A DNA stretch of 64,000 nt from Nitzschia sp. DOCU1 (GCA_951394045.1 OX595998.1:1426001-1490000); one strand, 5' to 3'. Shown: positions 28,503-39,660, numbered from the stretch's first letter. The notes: generated from the sequence alone by a model not told the origin. Program-made: numbers and translations.

Positions 28503-29141
28503 ATGTCTGCGACGAATAGTAGCTCGTCTCCCGCCATCCCGGTTCGATCCGAAAAGGAGAAAATGCTTGCTGGAGAATTCTATCAAGCTTTTGAGGATGA
28601 CCTGGTACGGGATCGGCAACGTGCCAAAGATCTTTGTTTTCGATTCAATCAAATGAATCCACTCCGAAAGGACGAACGACAAGCTCTGTTGGCAGAACTC
28701 TTGCCCCAAGCCGCCGATTCCTCCAAGCTTTGGGTCGAGTCTCCCTTTCACGTGGATTATGGATATTTGTTACAAGTCGGTGAGAATTTTTATGCCAACC
28801 ATGGTTGTACCATCCTGGATTGCAACGTGGTCAAGATTGGAAAAAATTGCCTGCTGGCGCCTCATGTATGCATTAGTGCGGCGACACATCCCATTGATCC
28901 AACCCTGCGGGCACAAGGTGCCGAGTATACGGCACCTATTACGATTGGTGATAATGCTTGGATTGGTGCCAATGCTACCATTTGTCCGGGCGTTACTTTA
29001 GGGAACAATGTGGTAGTGGGAGCTGGAGCCGTCGTTACCAAGGATTTTCCGGACAATGTGGTCATTGGGGGTGTCCCTGCCAAGATTATCAAATATGTGA
29101 ACGACGACGACAAAGGTGTGACGAAGGATGAAGGCAGATAG
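28503..29141 (+). CDS. Maltose/galactoside-type O-acetyltransferase
   Basis: The start is the ATG at 28503, giving 212 residues, the usual length for this family; the frame is open for 50 more codons upstream. The N-terminal helix pair has the Maa/NodL signature ([11 protein letters not shown]). A left-handed beta helix of hexapeptide repeats follows, with the catalytic His in Ala-Ala-Thr-His-Pro-Ile-Asp. The end repeats include [11 protein letters not shown] and the closing Gly-Gly-Val-Pro-Ala-Lys-Ile. The family transfers acetyl from acetyl-CoA to sugar hydroxyls, normally as a trimer. It is chiefly bacterial but also occurs in fungi and algae, so transfer in the past is possible. No targeting signal is seen, so it is probably cytosolic. 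Confidence 0.9.
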   Translation: MSATNSSSSPAIPVRSEKEKMLAGEFYQAFEDDLVRDRQRAKDLCFRFNQMNPLRKDERQALLAELLPQAADSSKLWVESPFHVDYGYLLQVGENFYANHGCTILDCNVVKIGKNCLLAPHVCISAATHPIDPTLRAQGAEYTAPITIGDNAWIGANATICPGVTLGNNVVVGAGAVVTKDFPDNVVIGGVPAKIIKYVNDDDKGVTKDEGR

Positions 29142-29960
29142 AAGCTTCTCATTGCTAGTAGTGGTTGTGACCTCTCGTGCAAGGTCGATGCCACTGTCCT
29201 CCAATCTCCGAAACAATGTTACAATAACAACTAGAAGAATTGAGACAAAAGTCCACATGACATGTTTCGACCAGCCTGATTATGAGTTCGGAGTCGGGAT
29301 GGCTAGCCTTTGGATGCGCTTGATTGAATCGCGGAATAAGGGCCGTGTTTGGAGACAATGATTGCCGGCCTGGGATAAACGGATGGCACGTTTGATGAAT
29401 AAGAAAGTTGGAAGCAACGATCACCAGAAACAATTTTAAGTAGACGTAGCTCGTAAGAGCGCAGTGTGTGTAAGAAACAATCCTCTAGTAGGAGGAGAGA
29501 TCCTAGTAGACCACAGTAGTGTTGCGGAGATATTTTACGTCGATAGGGTCCCGTTAGTCGATAATACAAATGACAAACGTACCGACCGCTAGCGGAGAGA
29601 GGGAACCCGCGAACGAGAAACGATCAATTTTGCGTGTGTCTCACACGACATCTGCATTTGCTTTTCCGATTTTGCGTGTGTCTTACACGACATCTGCATT
29701 TGCTTTTCCGATTTTGTGTGTGTCTCACAAGACATCTGTACCAGGTACCTGGTATGTGCTTAGCCGCGAACGATATGTCGATGATCGCGAGCAAGCGAGC
29801 CGAATGTGCGAGGACACAAAACGATGACGGATGACTTTTGCTGGTCCTGACAATGATAGCCAGGGCATCATCAGGAGTCAAAGAGCAACACGCGGATAAA
29901 TCTGTGTTGCACTCTGCATCCCATGACTACCACACCTCTCGTCGTGATATAGAGCAGAGG
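29142..29960. other. Intergenic region with tandem repeat
   Basis: No independent gene is supported. The 42-bp tandem repeat is the main structure, followed by a short GGTACC-centred palindrome near 29740-29755. Confidence 0.55.
29628..29745. repeat. 42-bp tandem repeat, about 2.8 copies
   Basis: Units begin at 29628, 29670 and 29712 with TTTTG(C/T)GTGTGTCT. The first two differ by one base (CTCAC versus CTTAC). The third is truncated and diverged. 42 bp is 14 codons, so the repeat is open in several frames without implying coding. Confidence 0.9.
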
Positions 29961-30897
29961 ATGAAACGTTTTCATCGGTTTTGTGCGGCGGCGCCGAGCG
30001 TCGTGGCCATTATGATGATGATAATGATCACCCCGTCCGACTCTTGGATGTTACGAAGCAAGGGCGAGTCGGTGCTGCAACGGAGGTGTGGCTATTCCGC
30101 ATCTATCTTTTTAACACTATCGAAAACGACAAGGAGCATGGCATTGAACGCTTCTAGTAGTGGTAGCAACAGGAGCAGCACCTCTCGGCGAGATTGGATA
30201 CAGTCAAATGTCATCATGCCGACCTTCCTTCTAGCTCTGGCACCCTCTCCTGTCTATGCGAAACAACAGGCTACCGAGAGTACCAATCCATTACCCGAAC
30301 TAATTGAAGCCCAAGAAACACTCGGCACTCTTTTGGACAATTGGAAACGAGCTACCATTGATTGTACCTATGCCGATGTTCCTCGGGAGTTGCTGGAACA
30401 GAAAAACAAGGAGTTACTATTGGAAAAAGCTAGTACGTTTGCTTTATTTGACAAGAGCGTGTCAGTGGAGAGTTGCAAAACCACCAATCGGATTGTCCGG
30501 GACTATTTGGGTGTGACAGGCAAGGGCCCTCTTGTCGGAGTGGAAAAGAAACTCAACCGCGGCTTGAACTATTTGGACGATGTGGACGATTTGGACGCCT
30601 ACGTCTCGGGTACGCAATAAAAGGGAGAGACAATTATGTATGGTGTTTTGTGTGATTCTCATATTCTTTTTGTCGTTTCTAGAACTGGAAAGCTTTTCGC
30701 AAGCCTATTCCCGAGCGAGTTCCCTGAGTCATACAGCGGGCATTGCCGATTTTGATTCTGTTAACAATTTCAGCAAGGAAGAAGCCGATTCGGTGGGAAA
30801 TACGAATAGCAATCTGAATCAAGCCAGAGTCGCTATTGGACAGGCGAAATCGAGTTTGGATGTGATTGTCAGCTTGTTGCAAAAGGGACAATCATAA
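29961..30897 (+). CDS. Plastid protein with twin-arginine lumen leader, two exons
   Basis: Exon 1 is 29961-30609. The GT-AG intron 30610-30682 (73 nt, phase 1) joins exon 2, 30683-30897; the product is 287 residues. The frame is open upstream to ATG 29853, but ATG 29961 places a hydrophobic signal segment at the N-terminus, which suits a diatom plastid presequence. At about residues 75-105 an Arg-Arg-Asp-Trp motif precedes a hydrophobic stretch ending Val-Tyr-Ala, the layout of a twin-arginine thylakoid-lumen signal. The mature part is helical, with a Cys pair (Ile-Asp-Cys-Thr-Tyr and Glu-Ser-Cys-Lys) and a conserved Ala-Gly-Ile-Ala-Asp-Phe-Asp-Ser-Val-Asn-Asn-Phe segment. I have seen similar uncharacterised algal proteins; the function is unknown. 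Without the intron the protein would lose its last 71 residues. Confidence 0.8.
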
Positions 30898-31975
30898 TGA
30901 GCGTCATCGTCGCCATCCTACAGGAGTGGCAGCCGAATCGCTACTATGATGCTAGTCATCGTGAGCAGTAAGCCGTCAAGGGGTCTGCACTGGGATGATG
31001 TGAGCTTGGCTACAATGATCTCGTACAAAGGTATATCTTGTAAGTTTGACATGGCGTGCTGGCCGCGGTGCCAGAGGGACGGGGGGGGGACGAAGGATGC
31101 TAGATCTGAAGCCTTGCGAGCAGGTCCACACGCTTGGAGTCGACAACTGCTCTCCGTTGCATACATCTTATCCCCGTGGCGACGACAATCGGTAGTGCAG
31201 TAGTAGGGCGTTGTAACACGACCTATTCCGAGCTAAACAGTCGTAGCTCATTGTGAGAGCTACTGATTGAAAATTTCTAGTTAGTGAGAGAGTCCTCTAC
31301 CTCGTTGTTCTGACAGCCCCAAGTCGTTGTTGCTTGGGCTTATCCATCCTTTGTTATCAAAGCAACCATAGCTATGGTCTGCACTTTGGGTCGATAAGGT
31401 AGTAGGTACACTCTGTACGATGATTCGAATGGTTCCGAACCAGACGACGGCTGGCTCGGCTCGTGCCAAATTTTCAAACCACATGAATTCAAGTCCGGCG
31501 GGAAATGATATGTGGAGTGGTACCAGGTACATTCGAACCCCACCAGCCGGCTCGCCCGGCTCGATTAGTTCACGAATCGACATACATGTCTGTAGATTGT
31601 GACAAAGAACAAATTGAATCTATCGTCTTGCCATCCATCCGTCTCGAGTCGTATGCCGTTTTTCTGACGGTTGAGGAAGTGTTCTTGACACTCTCGCTCG
31701 CGGCCGCCATGGCAATGCTACATCGGGCCGGAAGAAGGAGCGTCGATACTCGGTTGCGAGGCACCCGGCTCATCTGTTGTCGGCAGATGTCGTTTTGAAC
31801 GCTTGTGACAGCTCCCATCGACTCTGGACCCCGGTACGATACTACATATAGCTTCCATCTATATTAACCTCCGCCCGCCCCTCTGCTACTGCTGCTATCT
31901 GCAAGAGGCATTGTCATTTTCCAGACCGCTACATTCAGATTTTACATTCCGATCGATCGACACATCGCCTCTATC
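30898..31975. other. Intergenic region
   Basis: No gene is supported. A short G-run lies near 31081-31089, and an ACCAGGTAC motif near 31520-31530 resembles the one at 29740. Confidence 0.5.
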
Positions 31976-33253
31976 ATGCCACAAAATCTAGACGAACATA
32001 CACGAAGTGTAATTATCAAATACAGTTGTGCTGCCCTCTTAATCTTGGGGAGCAATACGTTTATTGCCCAATGTGTGGTGATTCCTCGACTAAGACGGCG
32101 ATCGAATATCAAGGGTTGGACGGGGCCTCCTCTGCTCAGGGGATGTATAGCCACTCTGGTCATGATGCACCTCCTTTCCGCCGTCGTGACATTGGCGATT
32201 ATCGCCGTGGGCGGCAAGTACGCTTTCAGCAGCAGCTACCTGGATTCACATCTCGATCTCAACTCCACAGCCTCTTCAAACAACACGGATTTGTTAACCA
32301 GCAGCATTAACTTTTGTGAAGATGACTTTGCCGACTCGAGGTGGATTGCCGAGCCCGCCAATACAGCCAGCAGCCTGGCGAGTTATTGTCCCCTGGCCTG
32401 GTGGGGCATGTTTGGGTTGCCGTCTCAGGAGTGGTCCCACCGCATGGCAGGACACACACGCTTTGGTGTGGCGTATGCGTGTCTCTTTGTGATTGGCATT
32501 GGATCGACACTCTTGCATGCGCTGCTCACTGCGGGCGCTCAGGGGGGAGATGAACTCCCCATGTTGTGGTTCGTGGCGTCCCTGAGCTTTATTGGATTGG
32601 ATATTATTTTGCAAGGAACTCGGATCAACTTGAGTGCGCTCATTTCGACTGTCGTCTTTGGCAAAGATCCCAGTCGAGCACTAAAGGAAAGCCGATGGGT
32701 CTTGCATGGCCTGTTGAGTGGCAGTGCGGTGGTGGCCACTGCGATTTATTGCTTTTCCAGGGAGAACTTTCTACCCTTTTACATCATGTTTGTCTTGTAT
32801 GCCACGACTTCCACGTTATGTTTGATTACTATTTGTTTCTTTTTGAAATGGAACGATGATACTACTTTTCGCTGCAATGTCTTGTTGCCATTGGCAACCT
32901 GTACCAGTTGGATGACCATGTTTGCCATTTCGGCGTGGGTGAGTGAAATGTTATTGTGTCAGAGTGCACAAGAATCTCAATATGGATTTTGGGCCAAGTG
33001 GTTATGGAATCGAGCAGTACATCCCTTTTGGCATTGTTCGTCGGCCATGATGGCATGGTTATCGGTGCAAGCGTTTTTGGCGGGACAAGGATTGCAACGA
33101 GGGTGGGGAGAGCCGCAATTGCAATGCGCATCCTTTTGGTATGGAGGAGTTCCCTATGTGACCTTTCAGCAAGCACCACCCTCGGAACATCTCATTTCCA
33201 ATGTGGTGAATAATGGAACCAGCAGCACCCAGAAATCGATCAAGCAATCATAG
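31976..33253 (+). CDS. Alkaline ceramidase family membrane hydrolase
   Basis: The 425-residue protein has about seven hydrophobic segments and the metal-binding signatures of alkaline ceramidases (CREST superfamily). These are a Phe-Cys-Glu-Asp segment followed by Trp-Ile-Ala-Glu-Pro-Ala-Asn-Thr-Ala-Ser-Ser (about residues 112-135), Gly-Ile-Gly-Ser-Thr-Leu-Leu-His then Gly-Asp-Glu-Leu-Pro-Met (about 176-200), and a late His-Pro-Phe-Trp-His (about 345). The Ser, the Asp, and the three His expected to hold the catalytic zinc are all present. The family hydrolyses ceramide or phytoceramide in ER/Golgi membranes. One difference is an N-terminal helix and a lumenal loop with possible N-glycosylation sites (Asn-Ser-Thr, Asn-Asn-Thr) before the first signature. 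The substrate is inferred from the family. Confidence 0.85.
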   Translation: MPQNLDEHTRSVIIKYSCAALLILGSNTFIAQCVVIPRLRRRSNIKGWTGPPLLRGCIATLVMMHLLSAVVTLAIIAVGGKYAFSSSYLDSHLDLNSTASSNNTDLLTSSINFCEDDFADSRWIAEPANTASSLASYCPLAWWGMFGLPSQEWSHRMAGHTRFGVAYACLFVIGIGSTLLHALLTAGAQGGDELPMLWFVASLSFIGLDIILQGTRINLSALISTVVFGKDPSRALKESRWVLHGLLSGSAVVATAIYCFSRENFLPFYIMFVLYATTSTLCLITICFFLKWNDDTTFRCNVLLPLATCTSWMTMFAISAWVSEMLLCQSAQESQYGFWAKWLWNRAVHPFWHCSSAMMAWLSVQAFLAGQGLQRGWGEPQLQCASFWYGGVPYVTFQQAPPSEHLISNVVNNGTSSTQKSIKQS

Positions 33254-34116
33254 GTAATGATTGCAGCAAATTAACACCAGTCTTAGAAGAAAATATTAAT
33301 GCCAATACCCGTCGTTTTGTCGGTCAAATGGAAGAGGGCATCTAGATTGTCTACACTATCAAATTAGTTTCTCGTTAAGGGTTCATTCCTCTAGGTTTAT
33401 CATGGCATCTTCCCGAGTTGGTGCGGGGGCAATCGAAGGAGATCTTTTTACTTTATCAGACGCCTGATAGTAATAGCAAGCTAGAATAGGGTGTGGTGCG
33501 TACACGCCATCATCAGCAGAGAAGTCGATTGTGCCAGACGCAAAAGGTGCAGCCGTGTTTTCGTCGTCCACCTCGTCAGATGGAGGGTGCTGATGGGGTG
33601 CTTTCTCGCAAATGCCGACCATAGAGTAGTTCCCAGATTATCAATAGGATCAAGAACAATGTCAAGAATGGATTTCCAATTACCACCAGAATCCTTCGTC
33701 GAAGCCAAGCCCACCATGTCGCCGGCGTCATTGGAGTCGCATATAGGCAGGAAGCTTCCTTCTTTTTCACAACAATGATGCGAGCTCGGCTGATAAAATC
33801 TCGGCACTAATCAATCAAACCCTACTGTTGTCGATTCTTATCACATCGAGGTGCATATCTATGCAGGTTCATGAGAGGCGACAAGACAATGATGGGGGCA
33901 GGCCATCCATCATTTTTTGGTTGTTGAGAATGAAGTGTTCTATTCGATTTGATCGAACTAATGTGTTCGAAGAAGTCATTTGATTTGTTCGAATCAAACT
34001 TTGCCCCGAGACCCCCTGCACTACCGTAGCTAGCGAGCTTTCTCACAGCTTCATCAAGTACTTACTTTTGTCCTACTCACGGCTTCCAGCTAGCACATTT
34101 ACTTTACTACTAGCTA
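33254..34116. other. Intergenic region
   Basis: Two short minus-strand ORFs (33383-33622 and 33576-33770) include a stretch that would form one membrane helix. They are in different frames and match nothing I know, so no gene is called. Confidence 0.45.
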
Positions 34117-36883
34117 CTAGGCCCAATAGATGTGGCTGAGGGAGAAAGTATTGATTCGACCACACCCCACAATACGAACCGCTACTTCGACCTCCATTTC
34201 AACGCCCCCCGTAAAGTCTGGATCCGACAGCAAGACAAAGGCTTCAACTACTCGAGCCAAATTCTGCCGCTTTTCTTGAAATGTCGACTTATCCATCCAT
34301 TTCACTTCGCCATTAATAGCGTATTCGAATCGGAAGTTATCGCATATTGCTGGTGGTGGCTTTTTGAGTCGGCGGTGGCTGGAATTTGAGGACAAGTCGG
34401 TTTGGTTCAAAGGGAATTGAGACAAGGAAAGGTTCTTCTCCGGTTCATCGTCCTGGTTTAGTTCGCGTTTCTTTGTATTTTCCTCAGACTCTTCATTGTT
34501 AACGGACGTCCAACCTTCGGTCTTGTCTATATTGTTGGACTGATGCCACGTTTCGAATTTCACCACAATGTAGCCATATCGAAGATCAGGGATATTCATG
34601 ACAACCCAACCCGAGTAACCATCGATTTTTAACCCATTGCGGCCGTCATTGTGGGCGCTCAAGAGACAGTCAGCGTCTCCCCCGCGATTGCAAAACGAAT
34701 CCAAGGATCCGTCGCAAAATATGTCCCCGGCCCTGGTTGAGAGTGATACGCCTTTTCCTACGGGAACTTGGGGTGGTTTGGCAAATTTTGGCTTTTTGTA
34801 GGCATCACGGGCATAGCTAGGGGCCAAGATGGACCGAAAGGGGACTCCAGCTTCGACAATAGAAAGAACATCTACTTCGCCTTCGGGAGGATGGAGCGAT
34901 GGGTTGAACACGTCCGGCGGACCGTAAATGTTGTAGGGCGCATTGTTGACGTGGGCCGCCATTTCTGGTGGCATTAACGATCGGATGTTGGTAATGTCTG
35001 CAAAGGCACGTGGCGTGAATTCCGTTCGAGCCTAAAGGCATAGTCGAAAACGGGAGCAAGAACGAGCGATTTCTGAATTAGACAGATGGGTATCGATACC
35101 CCTCTACCAGCCATTTTTCGTACCTTCATGGGATATTTGCACATAAACTCCATGCCATTCTGCGCAAAGCCGAGACAGTGATGATCCTCCAAATTCATCT
35201 CGTCGAGTCCCTTCCGCAACTTTTTATAGTGCTCGGTCAAATGCCAGTCCTTGTCGTCCAATTTATACCCTTCGGCATTCTTCCAAATCGTCAACGCATC
35301 CTTGGTGGCTTCCAAAATAGTATAGGTCAAGACCCGTCCAAAAAGCTGATGCTCGCGATTTCCAGGATGCCACGATGCCCGCCCACCGGGGTTCTTCTTT
35401 TGGGGCGTCCACGGCGTCACGTCTGGCCGATCAATCCAACACACTCCGTCATAGCGATGGTCATGGCAGATTTTCTTGACCTCCCCATCGCATCTCATAT
35501 ATCGCGGAGCATAGGGTTGCTTCCTGAGTTCCTCAAATGTCGAACACTTATTCAATCCATCTTCGCCCGATCCTGTTACCCCAAAATCCACTCCAGCCGC
35601 TCTGTTGTATTGTCGAGCGATTTTCTCGGATCGTGTCCACAAAATCGGTACCTTGTAGTTACCTGCAATCAACGCTTGTCGATGAAAAAGCTCAATGTTG
35701 CGGTTTTCCTTTTCCGTCATTCCCGAATCCCATAAGATCATGTCCACATCGTGACCATAGATATCCGCCGCCGCTATTCCATTCTGGATGGTTCCAAGTC
35801 CACCGTTTCCATAGTTCCGAGCAATGTGCTGAACTCCCATACGGGCAAATACAGATTCTAAGATCCACTGGATCTGGAGCGTATATGACTGTTGAAAGTG
35901 ATTTCTGAAGAAACCAAAACAGACAAGGCAAGATCAATCAGCCAGACCAATCCGGCACAATCACGATCCTTTTCTATCAACAGTCAAACGCGAACTTACC
36001 CATGCCCAGCCGCCGCCGAATGCCCCCCCATGGCAAACGTAAAGACGTCTTCTGTAACGATTGCATGCAATATCCGTTTGACGAGTCCATTCCAACTATC
36101 GTCCGTCGTCCAGCCACCTTGTTTGGAGCCTCGATCCGTGGGTTCTTCCGTCGCATTATACCTAAAAACACGAAACATGTCTGGTGTCTCTTGTCCATAT
36201 TCTTTCAAAATAGCCTTTTGGGCCCGTTCCACCAGCGCCAAGGACTCGGGAAGGAACTTGGCTAAATACTCTGCGTCGAGTTGCCAGGCATTGGATGGAA
36301 ATTCAGTCCGCGGCACGTCCCGATGAGGATAGTTGGAATAAAAATCATATTGCGGCCGTTCCCTGTCGTCTACCAGAGTCCAAGATCCCCACTCGTCCAT
36401 CATGGCTTGTTTTTGAGCGGCAATCGTTTCGTTCGTAGCCGAAAAGACATGAAGACGACCCCGAGGAACGTAGGTTCGACGAGGAGAAGCAGCAGGGGCA
36501 GCCGCCGGGTCGCTATTGGAGGATTGCGGAGGCGATAACGAATTCTTTTCATCGATCTTTGTAGTATCCTCAAGGTTTCCCACTGCTGCATCCTTGGAGA
36601 AATTCTCTGATTGCGGCGAAAAGGAATCATGGATTGTATTTTCCAGATTTCCCACCTCGGCTGTAGTATTATCCTTGGAAGAATTCCCACCCAATGGTTG
36701 TTTCATTTTCACTCCAGTCTCCCATTCTTCAGCTTCTATTTCAGTGGAAGTAGCCAGAAACATGATAAAGACACAAACGACCAACATGCCCACAGTGCTC
36801 AAAAGTTTGGCGCTGGCTCCTCCCGCCTGCGGCTGAGACGACGGATTCGGTGATGAAGCGTCAGTATTATTATTGGAAGCCAT
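34117..36883 (-). CDS. SGNH-like type II membrane protein, three exons
   Basis: Three minus-strand ORFs join in phase: exon 1 36000-36883, intron 35905-35999 (95 nt), exon 2 35124-35904, intron 35032-35123 (92 nt), exon 3 34117-35031. The protein is 859 residues. A single membrane helix lies at about residues 28-45, followed by a Ser/Asp-rich stem, so the bulk probably faces the secretory lumen or the outside. The first junction rebuilds Gly-Gly-His-Ser-Ala-Ala-Ala-Gly-His-Gly-Asn-His-Phe, a block that resembles SGNH hydrolase block I. Asn-Gly-Gly-Leu-Gly-Thr and Trp-Asp-Ser-Gly-Met-Thr-Glu follow. Exon 3 has Cys pairs, a long acidic insert and a beta-rich end. I know similar proteins in diatoms without an assigned function. 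A role in sugar or glycan ester chemistry is a guess. Confidence 0.8.
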
Positions 36884-37557
36884 GTTGTTGTTGGGTGCTT
36901 TTACCGAATGACTGTCCAACTACAAAACAGCCGCTCTTTCACTGTTGATAGATATGGAGAGAGTAGTCAGAGAGGTAGCCAGTAATAGACCCTTCCATCC
37001 GCAACATGGGTTTCGCTCATGGTCAAAAGTCATTCAACGTCATCTTATTTTTCAACACAGCGCTAGCAAGGGAACGATAAAGTCCATTGAGTCATTGATT
37101 TCAGTCGATTGATTCAATTTTTCCAATCAAAGAAGTCGACGCACGTTTTTCTGCGCAGGAAAATAGAGTCCGAAGAGTCGAATCTCTCGAGTCATCTAAA
37201 CGAGTCGAGTCCGAGTCGACTTATTCGAATTTACAGTCCAACAAGTCCACTTTTTCAAAACACCACGAAAGAACGCACACGCGGAGAGCTCTCGCGAGAG
37301 AAAATGCCGAAGATGAACACAGCACCGCAACAAAGACAGCAATGGGTGAGAAAGACCCTGGGTATCTTACATCATCATCACTTCGTTTAACATCCTTGGA
37401 TTTAGCCAGACGCGTACCTCTTCTTTTCACTCTACAGATAACAACAGAAACCAGCGATTCAATCATCTCTGGGAGACGTTGTACGAATCAATCTTGAAGA
37501 GGCAAAGTAGTAGTTCATTGTCAATTTCTGCGAATCAATCATTCGGAACTTGGTAGC
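36884..37557. promoter_or_regulatory. Divergent upstream region with clustered GAGTC motifs
   Basis: This region lies between the starts of the SGNH-like gene (minus) and the 37558 gene (plus). Six GAGTC pentamers fall within 37166-37217, one more near 37088, and several are followed by GA to form GAGTCGA. The spacing is irregular (5-14 bp). A regulatory role is a guess. Confidence 0.35.
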
Positions 37558-39435
37558 ATGAATTCATCGACCAAAGGAGCCAGAAGGCTACGAACTCTCA
37601 AGTCTTGTTACAAGCGGAATTTTCATGGGTTGTGGCGTCCTACTGAAGCAGCACTCATCAATGATATGATGGGGGCGTGCCGTCAAAGATTCGTTCCGAA
37701 TCTATATGTGAATCGAATGGTTGCTTCTTCCTTGCATGGCCATTCTGCTTTTGGAGGCACTTCCAGACGCCGTTTCCTTTCCACTGTGGGTGGCAATTAT
37801 GGAGATTTTCCGTGGGATACGGCGGCCAAGACGAGTAGCAAAGGTCCAGTACATGGCGGGATTGGACCCCAGCCACTGGTAACTACCACTGCGAGTAGCA
37901 GCACCAACAAAATGGCAAGTAGCACTCAGCTGCTCGACGAAGCGTCTACGGAATGTGGTCGTATTTTGGCTCAAACCCGAGCATCGCCGGGCGCTGTTAC
38001 AGTGACAGCTCCTGTAAACTATGATGAAAATGATGATGCTGGTGCCGACGAGGCCATTCAGGAAAAAATGAAGGAACTCGAGGATGCGGCAGACAGTTTA
38101 CTCGCTGCCACAAAGGTGACGATCCCCTTGGCCCAAATTATTACCTACTCGCCAAACGACGAGCGGGTGCACTCCTTGCATCGTTCCTTTCTCGGAATTC
38201 TGCAAAAATGTGTTTCAGCCCTGGCGCAGGCCGCCGCCAATACTTCAGCAGCAGCCGACATGGATACGCATAGGCGTTCCTCCTCACGAAGGAGGTCAAC
38301 GCCTCTCTTTTCATCCGAATCAGAACCGCCTCTTTTAGAAAAGACGTTGCGATTAGCAGTTCGGGCAAGGGAAGATCTTGGACTACCGTTTCATCTACCG
38401 CTCTACAAACTGCTGGCAGTCAGCGTGACGCTGTCGTCCTCATCGAGTGCCACAATAACACGCTGGGTTTTGCAAGCCGGACGATGGGCCCAGGAAGACT
38501 TTGGGTCGTCTTGCATGACTCAGGGACCCGAAGAGTTCTTTGCTCGCCCCCTGTGGAATTTGGCACACCGCCGACGGTATTCCGATCTTCTCGATATTTT
38601 GTACGTGTTGTTGCTTACCGATGACTTTGGCACGAAATATCTTCAGTCGGCAACACTCGAGGGCATCTTACGAATTTTGTATGAAGACTTGCAAACACAT
38701 CTTTGGGAACCTTCACCCATGGTGACATCGCCGCGTAAAAAACAAGGGCGCTCCAAACCCCTTTCTTATTCTTCCCGTTTGCAACATCAGCGAGAGCACT
38801 TTCGACCAAAAGAAGATGCCTTGGACCTAGAAGAAATTTTGATGCTATTGGAGCCTTCCATTTACAATGTGTTTGGTTACACATCGGCGACTCCAGAAGA
38901 TTCAAAATCACTGCGAGACATTATTGATGTGTTACTTGCGACCTCCTCCAATCAAGGCGGCTTGTCTAATCGCGATGGCGAGTCGGCTCGTGGCGGCGAT
39001 TCCGTGTCCCTGTCTGGAACGCCGGAATTGCTACAAGCTCTCTTTCCGGAACAGTTCCCTGACGACTTTCCGAGTGACGAATTCGAGGAGTACTATTACG
39101 ACGACGATGATGACGACGAGTCGGACGGCAATGATCGTCGACATCTAACCTCGGGAACCGCTAGATGGGAATTTCATGTCGACATGGACTCGGACCTTGC
39201 CGTAGTGGGGGTGACGCGGGTCTTTCGTGATGACGAGGACGATGATGACTGGGACAGCGAAGCCAGTACTGCGTCGATTGATACCGAAATGATCTATACG
39301 CGATCCATGCTTGAGGCAAAGATACCCGACATTGTACATCAAGTGGAACAAGTCATTGGGAAGCCCCTGCAATACAGCAAGGGACTGGAACGTGAATTGT
39401 TCGACCAAATGGCCGATCTTCATGAACATGATTAG
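37558..39435 (+). CDS. Unrecognised protein, possibly mitochondrial
   Basis: The 625-residue protein is complete and intronless. The first 80 residues are rich in Arg, Lys, Ser and nearly free of acidic residues (Gly-Ala-Arg-Arg-Leu-Arg and Ser-Arg-Arg-Arg-Phe-Leu-Ser-Thr-Val), which fits a mitochondrial presequence with a cleavage-like Arg-x-Phe-Leu-Ser site. The middle is helical, with Leu-Arg-Leu-Ala-Val-Arg-Ala-Arg-Glu-Asp-Leu-Gly and a Tyr-Ser-Asp-Leu-Leu-Asp-Ile-Leu-Tyr-Val-Leu-Leu-Leu segment, reminiscent of helical repeats but without a clear PPR or TPR consensus. The C-terminal third has a long Asp run and ends with an amphipathic helix. I do not recognise a family. Confidence 0.7.
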   Translation: MNSSTKGARRLRTLKSCYKRNFHGLWRPTEAALINDMMGACRQRFVPNLYVNRMVASSLHGHSAFGGTSRRRFLSTVGGNYGDFPWDTAAKTSSKGPVHGGIGPQPLVTTTASSSTNKMASSTQLLDEASTECGRILAQTRASPGAVTVTAPVNYDENDDAGADEAIQEKMKELEDAADSLLAATKVTIPLAQIITYSPNDERVHSLHRSFLGILQKCVSALAQAAANTSAAADMDTHRRSSSRRRSTPLFSSESEPPLLEKTLRLAVRAREDLGLPFHLPLYKLLAVSVTLSSSSSATITRWVLQAGRWAQEDFGSSCMTQGPEEFFARPLWNLAHRRRYSDLLDILYVLLLTDDFGTKYLQSATLEGILRILYEDLQTHLWEPSPMVTSPRKKQGRSKPLSYSSRLQHQREHFRPKEDALDLEEILMLLEPSIYNVFGYTSATPEDSKSLRDIIDVLLATSSNQGGLSNRDGESARGGDSVSLSGTPELLQALFPEQFPDDFPSDEFEEYYYDDDDDDESDGNDRRHLTSGTARWEFHVDMDSDLAVVGVTRVFRDDEDDDDWDSEASTASIDTEMIYTRSMLEAKIPDIVHQVEQVIGKPLQYSKGLERELFDQMADLHEHD

Positions 39436-39660
39436 TAGTACGATGGAAGGTTACATGAATGAACGATACGAAACTCCTTATTCGTCTAGTGGCATTGCAA
39501 TAGAGAGTCCATTTCCCATCTGCTGTACTGGACGAGATACTCGTAGCGAACTTTGGTAGCAATTGCTTCAAAAAAGGGTGGAACTAGAATATTCTGAAGA
39601 TGCTCCAAGCGGCTTCGTGGTCCATATTCAACAAAGCTTGTCCACCATCACTAATCCAAT

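Noticed and set aside
31420..31560. Segment with GATTCGAA and TTCGAACC words considered as a tRNA gene
   Set aside because: No acceptor stem or anticodon arm could be built around them; I found no tRNA or rRNA gene by eye.
33383..33807. Small minus-strand ORFs including one possible membrane helix
   Set aside because: The pieces lie in different frames, no splice pair joins them well, and no family is recognised.
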